A stretch of DNA of 11,493 bases. Origin: an uncultured Lachnospiraceae bacterium. Its GTDB lineage: Bacteria; Bacillota; Clostridia; Lachnospirales; Lachnospiraceae. The notes below the pieces were generated by a model. It was not told the DNA's origin. It ran no database searches and saw only the letters and a list, made by a program, of their open reading frames with translations. Below, piece after piece: positions 6,450 to 11,493 of the stretch. The stretch spans positions 1 to 11,493 of the forward strand of contig CALYSH010000021.1 of NCBI GenBank assembly GCA_945485625.1, written 5' to 3'. The position numbers and the translations under genes are program-made. How positions within the stretch are numbered: the stretch's first letter is position 1; each line of letters opens with the position of its first letter.

Positions 6450-8195
6450 TTAGTCCAGCTGAGTGATGCCGGAAATGTCCGGAGAAATCATCAGGGAGTA
6501 GTTGGTATAGTAGACTACAAAGCCGGGCTTGGCACCGTTTGGCTTTTTCACATGCTTTTTCTGGATATAGTCGATTTCCACCTTTTCCTGCTCACGACCC
6601 TTGGAGTAGTAAGCGGCTAACCTGCCTGCTTCTTCAAAGGTGGAATCGGGAAGCTCCTCCGGCCCCTTGGATTTTACCACCACATGGGAGCCGGGCATGC
6701 CTTTCGCGTGGAACCACCAATCGTTTCCGGTGGCAAAACGGAAGGTGAGTTCGTCATTCTGAAAATTATTTTTCCCTACATAAATATCATAACCGTCACT
6801 GCTTACATAGTGGAAGGGCCTGCTGGTCACTTTCACTTTTTTTGCGCTTACAGGTCCTTTGCGGCGAATGTATCCGCACTGGGTCATTTCTTCCTTAATC
6901 TCTACCAGATCCTCTTCCCGGATGGCAATGTCCAGGGCGGAGAGAATGGTCTCCAGGTGGTCGATTTCTGCCTTTACCTGCACCGTCAGCTCTTCCAAAG
7001 CCTCAAAGGTACGTTTTAGTTTACCGTATTTGTCAAAATAACGCTTCGCATTCTCTGTTGCCGAAAGGGTTGGATCCAGAGGAATGGTAATCATTTCATT
7101 GGTATAGTAATTTAAGGCCTCCAGTGCCCTGGCACCGGGCTTTGCATCATAGCCGTAGGTATTTAACAGCTCACCGTAGATGCGGTAGGTATCCCGCTTG
7201 GCGGTATCCTCCATCTGTTTCATCTGCAGGTCATATTTCTTCACATCACGCTCCAGAAGCATCTGTGCAATTCTCCGAAGATCCGCGGATTTCTGGCGAA
7301 TCCGTGATACGGCATTTTTCTGGGCATAGTAGGTTTCCAAAAGCACGGACATGCTTTCATAGGGTGTCAGGGCAGCTTCGGGGTAAATGGTTAAGGGAAC
7401 CGCCGCAAATTCTATGGGACGCCCTCCCTCATAGGCGATGCAGGGGGTAAAATTCCCCTGAGTAATCCGGTCAGTCAGGGTATTCACAGCCCGGTAAAGG
7501 GACCGGAAATCGGTCTGCTCAATGACGGTGGTGGGCAAATCGGAATCCACCCCGGCCTCAAAGCACAATTCCTGAGCCAGAACCGGAGAGATACCGGTGA
7601 AGCTGTTATAGATGGCTTTGTACAGAGATTGCGCCTTTCCGGTCAAAATCTGAACGAAGGAATCATAATCACAACAGAGTATTTCTGCCTTTTCCTGAGT
7701 GTTAGCTACAAAATAGGGCCTGCCGGGGAGAACCTCCCGGACACTGCTGACTGCGGCTGAAATGTGCTTGATGCTGTCAATGATCATGTGGTCACTGTTG
7801 CAGAAGATGATATTGCTATGTTTGCCCATAATTTCAATAATCAGCTCTTTGCGGCACAAATCCCCCATTTCGTCCAGATGCTCCAGTTCCATCTGGACAA
7901 TGCGCTCCAGACCGGGCTGGCGAATGGCAATGACTCGGGCATTCTGCAGGTGCTTGCGCAGCAGCATACAGAAATTGGGTGCTGTCATGGGGCTTGGTTT
8001 GCTCTCGGCAGTCAGATAAATTAAGGGAAGAGAGGCGTCTGCAGAAAGAAACAGCTTCTTCTGGCCGTCCTTTGTTTTAAAGGTGAGCAGAAGCTCATCC
8101 TCCTCCGGTTGTGCAATTTTATATAAGCGGGAGCCTGCAAGCTCCTGATTTAATTCGTAAACAATGTTTGCTATGGTGACTCCGTCAAATGCCAT
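6450..8195 (-). CDS. rqcH: RqcH-type ribosome quality control protein (NFACT family)
   Basis: RqcH binds stalled 50S subunits carrying peptidyl-tRNA and recruits tRNA-Ala to add C-terminal alanine tails that mark the nascent chain for degradation. Older annotations call it fibronectin-binding protein (FbpA). At 581 residues it is the expected length. The NFACT-N domain starts MAFDGVTIANIVYEL and includes the conserved ELIIEIMGKHSNIIF stretch (about 118-132). A helix-hairpin-helix region is near 192-222, a long coiled coil at about 290-430, and the NFACT-R domain at about 455-560, with DWWFHAKGMPGSHVV starting at Asp492. The position matching the Asp97-Arg98 pair needed for tailing in B. subtilis reads Glu97-Arg98, a conservative change. 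GGAGGT on the minus strand (8203-8208) lies 7 bases before the ATG and fixes the start. The gene diverges from the PTS gene and converges on the flippase gene. The family is secure; retained tailing activity is inferred. Confidence 0.95.
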   Translation of the reverse strand: MAFDGVTIANIVYELNQELAGSRLYKIAQPEEDELLLTFKTKDGQKKLFLSADASLPLIYLTAESKPSPMTAPNFCMLLRKHLQNARVIAIRQPGLERIVQMELEHLDEMGDLCRKELIIEIMGKHSNIIFCNSDHMIIDSIKHISAAVSSVREVLPGRPYFVANTQEKAEILCCDYDSFVQILTGKAQSLYKAIYNSFTGISPVLAQELCFEAGVDSDLPTTVIEQTDFRSLYRAVNTLTDRITQGNFTPCIAYEGGRPIEFAAVPLTIYPEAALTPYESMSVLLETYYAQKNAVSRIRQKSADLRRIAQMLLERDVKKYDLQMKQMEDTAKRDTYRIYGELLNTYGYDAKPGARALEALNYYTNEMITIPLDPTLSATENAKRYFDKYGKLKRTFEALEELTVQVKAEIDHLETILSALDIAIREEDLVEIKEEMTQCGYIRRKGPVSAKKVKVTSRPFHYVSSDGYDIYVGKNNFQNDELTFRFATGNDWWFHAKGMPGSHVVVKSKGPEELPDSTFEEAGRLAAYYSKGREQEKVEIDYIQKKHVKKPNGAKPGFVVYYTNYSLMISPDISGITQLD

Positions 8196-8365
8196 GTGTG
8201 ATACCTCCGTTTTTCAGCTACTATTCTATCAGAGAAAGCGTGGAAAAGGAATATGGTTTCGAAAGAAATCTGTTCTGCTTTGTGTATGAAGGCTATCTTT
8301 TCCGGTAAAAATATAGGCAATAAATATGTGAAGCCAGTATTGGTGAGAAAAAAGAGAGGAAAAGG

Positions 8366-10489
8366 ATGAAGGATAAAGTATTTGGTGTATTGCAGCGGAT
8401 CGGTCGAAGCTTCATGCTTCCCATTGCAATTCTGCCGGTGGCAGGACTTTTGCTGGGAGTGGGAAGCTCCTTTACCAATGAGACCATGATTACAACCTAT
8501 GGCCTGGGACGGATACTGGGAGAGGGGACCCTGGTTCATGACCTTCTGGTCATCATGAATCGGGTGGGGAGTGCGGTTTTTGATAACCTGCCCTTACTCT
8601 TTGCAGTGGGGGTGGCAATCGGTATGGCGAAGAAGGAGAAGGAGGTAGCGGCCCTGTCGGCCGTAATTGCTTTCTTTGTCATGCATACAGCCATCAGTGC
8701 CATGCTCCTGAATCGCGGAGAAATAATGGAAAACGGGGAGATTGCCGAGAATGTCCTGGAGGGGACCATTGCTTCCGTCTGCGGAATCCAGACCCTGCAA
8801 TTGGGGGTGTTTGGGGGCATTATTGTGGGCCTTGGAGTAGCGGCATTGCACAACCGGTTCTATAGAATAGTACTTCCAAATGCCCTGTCCTTTTTCGGCG
8901 GCACACGATTTGTACCGATTATCTCCACCATGGTTTATCTGTTTGTGGGGATATTGCTGTACTTTATCTGGCCCGGAATTCAGACCGGAATCTATGCGCT
9001 GGGCAGTCTGGTGACAGGAAGCGGATACCTGGGCACATTGCTGTTCGGACTGATCAAACGGGCACTGATTCCCTTTGGCCTGCACCATGTGTTCTACATG
9101 CCCTTCTGGCAGACAGCGGTAGGCGGGACTGCGGAAATCGCCGGACAGCTTGTGCAGGGCGGACAGAATATTTTCTTTGCGGAGCTGGCGGATTCTGCCA
9201 ATATTGCGCATTTCAGTGCGGATGCCACCAGATATTTTTCGGGGGAATTCATCTTTATGATCTTCGGCCTTCCCGGAGCGGCACTGGCCATGTATCACTG
9301 TGCCAAGCCGGAAAAAAAGAAAAAAGCCGGGGGGTTATTTCTTTCCGCGGCACTGGCCTGTATGCTGACCGGTATTACGGAGCCACTGGAGTTTTCCTTT
9401 TTGTTCGTGGCGCCCGCCCTGTTCGCTGTTCAGGTGATTCTGGCCGGTACTGCCTATATGATCGCCCATATGCTGGATATCGCAGTGGGTCTGACCTTTT
9501 CCGGCGGTTTGCTGGATCTTGTTCTGTTCGGAGCCCTGCAGGGGAATGAAAAGACCGGGTGGCTTCGAATCCTGCCGGTGGGAATCCTGTACTTCTTCTT
9601 ATACTATTTTATCTTTCGGTTTCTGATCAAAAAAAGAGATTATAAAACACCCGGAAGAGAGGAGGACGCTTCTGAGACAAAGCTGTACACAAGAGCGGAT
9701 GTGAATGCGCGAAAGGAGAACGAAAAGGCTGAAGCTGCCGGGGAAAGCCGGGAGGATTCGGTCAGTGAAGGAATTGTCAGAGGGCTGGGCGGCAAAGCCA
9801 ATATCAGCGATGTGGACTGTTGCGCCACCAGACTCCGGTGCAGTGTCCTGGATGCAAAGCTGGTGGATGATGCTTTGTTAAAATCCACCGGAGCCTCGGG
9901 AGTGATTCATAAGGGGAACGGGGTGCAGATTATTTACGGTCCCCAGGTCACCCTAATCAAATCGAAGCTGGAGGAGTATCTGGAGAATGCTTTGGAGCAG
10001 GGAGCAAATCCGAAGGAGGTGGCGGAACAGAAGGAAACCGGTATTGTCATTTCCAGCCCCATGAAGGGAATCGCAGCGGGGCTTTCTGCCGCACCGGATG
10101 AAGCCTTCGCGGAAGGAATGATGGGAGACGGTGCCGTGGTTACGCCGGTTGATCCCATTGTGAGGGCACCGGAGGATGGAGAGGTCAGTTTTGTGTTTGA
10201 TACGAAGCACGCGATTGGCTTTGAGACGGATTCCGGCATTCAGCTGTTGATTCATGTGGGAATCGATACGGTGAAGTTAAACGGGGAAGGCTTTGAGGTA
10301 TATGTGGAGAACGGACAGAAGGTACAAAAAGGGGAGCCTTTGATGAAACTGGATTTGTCCTATCTGAAGGAGAATGCTCCTTCCCTTGTCTCCCCCATTG
10401 TATGCACGGAGCTTCCGGAGAACCGGAGCGTACGACTGTTAAAGGAAGGAGAAATCGAAGCAGGGGAAGCATTGTTTGTAGTGGAGTAG
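8366..10489 (+). CDS. ptsG: PTS sugar permease EIICBA, glucose family
   Basis: This 707-residue protein takes up and phosphorylates a hexose at the membrane, using phosphate passed from PEP through EI and HPr. Domain order is C-B-A, as in B. subtilis PtsG (about 699 residues). EIIC spans about 1-430: it begins FGVLQRIGRSFMLPIAILPV and has the loop PFGLHHVFYMPFW and the substrate motif GITEPLEFSFLFVAPALFA, with Glu339. A hydrophilic linker follows (about 431-465). EIIB carries the phosphocysteine Cys486 in D-C-C-A-T-R-L-R. EIIA (about 560-707) has both active-site histidines, His615 (TKHAIG) and the phosphoacceptor His630 (LLIHVGIDTVKLNGEGF). AGAGGA (8355-8360) is 5 bases before the ATG. The gene stands alone, with a terminator 50 bases after the stop and rqcH divergent upstream. 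Glucose is the likeliest substrate by similarity to PtsG, but N-acetylglucosamine or maltose relatives share this layout, so the symbol is a family-level call. Confidence 0.93.
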   Translation: MKDKVFGVLQRIGRSFMLPIAILPVAGLLLGVGSSFTNETMITTYGLGRILGEGTLVHDLLVIMNRVGSAVFDNLPLLFAVGVAIGMAKKEKEVAALSAVIAFFVMHTAISAMLLNRGEIMENGEIAENVLEGTIASVCGIQTLQLGVFGGIIVGLGVAALHNRFYRIVLPNALSFFGGTRFVPIISTMVYLFVGILLYFIWPGIQTGIYALGSLVTGSGYLGTLLFGLIKRALIPFGLHHVFYMPFWQTAVGGTAEIAGQLVQGGQNIFFAELADSANIAHFSADATRYFSGEFIFMIFGLPGAALAMYHCAKPEKKKKAGGLFLSAALACMLTGITEPLEFSFLFVAPALFAVQVILAGTAYMIAHMLDIAVGLTFSGGLLDLVLFGALQGNEKTGWLRILPVGILYFFLYYFIFRFLIKKRDYKTPGREEDASETKLYTRADVNARKENEKAEAAGESREDSVSEGIVRGLGGKANISDVDCCATRLRCSVLDAKLVDDALLKSTGASGVIHKGNGVQIIYGPQVTLIKSKLEEYLENALEQGANPKEVAEQKETGIVISSPMKGIAAGLSAAPDEAFAEGMMGDGAVVTPVDPIVRAPEDGEVSFVFDTKHAIGFETDSGIQLLIHVGIDTVKLNGEGFEVYVENGQKVQKGEPLMKLDLSYLKENAPSLVSPIVCTELPENRSVRLLKEGEIEAGEALFVVE

Positions 10490-10538
10490 GGGACCGCCGA
10501 AAGGCACTACTCAATAGAAAGATGAATAAAAATTTCAA

Positions 10539-10565
10539 AGCCCCGGGGAAAACTGGGGCTCTTTT
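10539..10565 (+). terminator. Rho-independent terminator after the PTS gene
   Basis: AGCCCCGG (10539-10546) pairs with CTGGGGCT (10553-10560), an 8-pair stem including one G-T wobble around a GGAAAA loop, followed by CTTTT. It lies 50 bases after the PTS stop codon. Confidence 0.85.
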
Positions 10566-10624
10566 CATGCAAAACTGCAATTAGATATGGAAAAACCGGA
10601 AAAGAAAGGTCCCCCAGGAAATGC

Positions 10625-10653
10625 TTGACGCGGGTTTTGATTGATCTTATAAT
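10625..10653 (+). promoter_or_regulatory. Strong sigma-A promoter for the yicC-family gene
   Basis: TTGACG (10625-10630, 5 of 6) and a perfect TATAAT (10648-10653) are separated by the optimal 17 bases. Predicted start near 10660, giving a leader of about 33 bases. This is the best promoter match in the window. Confidence 0.8.
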
Positions 10654-10692
10654 AAAATGGATTGCGTAGAGGTATATCAATGGGGGATTCCT

Positions 10693-11493
10693 ATGATAAA
10701 GAGTATGACCGGTTTCGGCCGTTATGAGGTCGCAGAGAATAACAGGAAAATTACAGTGGAAATGAAGTCGGTGAATCATCGGTATCTGGATGTGAATATC
10801 AAGATGCCGAAGAAGCTGAATTTCTTTGAGTCTTCCATCCGCGCGGAGTTAAAGAATTATATTTCCCGCGGTAAAGTGGATGTGTTTATTACTTATGAGG
10901 ACCTGTCTGAGAATCAGACCAGTGTCCGCTATAATAAGGAGCTCGCTTCCGAATATCTGACCTATCTTCGTCAGATGGCGGCAGATTTTGGACTGGATGA
11001 TGATATCCGCGTGTCCACTCTGTCCAAATACCCGGAGGTACTGACCATGGAAGAAATCAGTGAGGATGAGGACGAGCTCTGGCAGGAACTGAAGAAGGCT
11101 GTGGATGGTGCGGCAGAGATGTTTGTGCAGTCCCGTGTGGTAGAGGGCGAGCAGCTGAAGAATGACCTGTTGGAGAAGCTGGACGGAATGCTAAAGCTGG
11201 TTGACTTTGTGGCAGAGCGTTCGCCCCAGCTGGTAAACGAATATCGTCAGAAGCTGGAGGACAAGGTAAGGGAGCTTTTGGGCGACAATACCGTGGACGA
11301 GAGCAGGCTGCTGACAGAGGTTACTATTTTTGCAGATAAAATCTGTGTGGATGAAGAAATTGTACGTCTGAGAAGCCATATTGAGACTACCAAAAACTCC
11401 CTGGAGGCAGGCGGCAGCATCGGACGGAAGCTGGATTTCATCGCGCAGGAGATGAACCGTGAGGCAAATACCACGTTGTCCAAGGCCAATGAC
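10693..11493 (+). CDS. YicC/YloC-family endoribonuclease, 3' end cut by the window
   Basis: The reading frame is open for 267 codons from the ATG at 10693 to the last base of the window. It begins MIKSMTGFGR, the hallmark start of the YicC/YloC family, followed by EMKSVNHRYLDVNIKMPK. Near the visible end come the family's conserved C-terminal motifs: ADKICVDEEIVRLRSHIE (about 216-233), GRKLDFIAQEMNREANT and SKAND. Family members are about 290 residues, so roughly 20-25 residues are missing at the edge rather than lost from the gene. YicC proteins are endoribonucleases linked to RNA decay and stationary-phase survival. GGGGGA (10682-10687) lies 5 bases before the ATG. In many Firmicutes a family member is followed by remA-like, gmk and rpoZ genes; that is a prediction for the sequence beyond the window. 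Central residues 70-200 are mostly helical and less conserved. Confidence 0.95.
   Translation, partial: MIKSMTGFGRYEVAENNRKITVEMKSVNHRYLDVNIKMPKKLNFFESSIRAELKNYISRGKVDVFITYEDLSENQTSVRYNKELASEYLTYLRQMAADFGLDDDIRVSTLSKYPEVLTMEEISEDEDELWQELKKAVDGAAEMFVQSRVVEGEQLKNDLLEKLDGMLKLVDFVAERSPQLVNEYRQKLEDKVRELLGDNTVDESRLLTEVTIFADKICVDEEIVRLRSHIETTKNSLEAGGSIGRKLDFIAQEMNREANTTLSKAND

Noticed and set aside
8223..8251. Minus-strand promoter for rqcH with TAGAAT as -10
   Set aside because: The -10 is acceptable, but no -35 with a credible match lies 16-18 bases away.
8298..8326. Plus-strand promoter for ptsG (TTTTCC, 17 bases, TAAATA)
   Set aside because: Only 3 of 6 matches in each element, no better than chance in AT-rich DNA.
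8403..8409. GTCGAA resembling a Spo0A box at the start of the PTS gene
   Set aside because: It is an incomplete match inside the coding sequence with no second site nearby; expected by chance.
8171..8539. Minus-strand open frame across the rqcH/ptsG intergenic region
   Set aside because: It overlaps both genes, and its composition and lack of motifs do not suggest a real protein.

Overview
The window looks like chromosomal DNA of a moderate-GC member of the Clostridia, most likely Lachnospiraceae. The reasons are strong GGAGG-type ribosome binding sites, a Spo0A-type DNA-binding domain, a SpoVB/YtgP-type flippase, an RqcH (NFACT) protein, a three-domain glucose-type PTS permease and a YloC/YicC protein, all of Firmicute character. 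Family assignments come from reading motifs; no database search was run. I see no phage genes, insertion sequences, CRISPR array, tRNA or rRNA.

Layout. (1) 1-2582: a probable two-gene unit behind an extended -10 promoter. It encodes an unrecognised two-helix membrane protein, then a methyl-accepting chemotaxis protein with six membrane helices, no large external sensor and no obvious HAMP domain. (2) 2639-6443: a gene for a short Spo0A-like protein that has the DNA-binding domain but no receiver domain, with its own promoter. It is followed by glycogen synthase (glgA), also with its own promoter, and by a SpoVB/MurJ-like lipid-linked saccharide flippase 7 bases after glgA. (3) 6450-8195, minus strand: an RqcH-type ribosome-quality-control protein, convergent with the flippase gene with only 6 bases between the stop codons. 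(4) 8366-10489, plus strand: a PtsG-like EIICBA sugar permease, divergent from rqcH and closed by a clear intrinsic terminator. (5) 10693 to the window end: a yicC/yloC-family endoribonuclease gene behind a near-consensus promoter, cut by the window edge about 20-25 codons before its expected stop.

Most of this is ordinary housekeeping: sugar uptake, glycogen storage, envelope precursor transport, and ribosome and RNA quality control. The two places that merit a second look are the receiver-less Spo0A-like regulator next to glgA, and the unknown membrane protein paired with the chemoreceptor. I found no convincing new multi-gene system.
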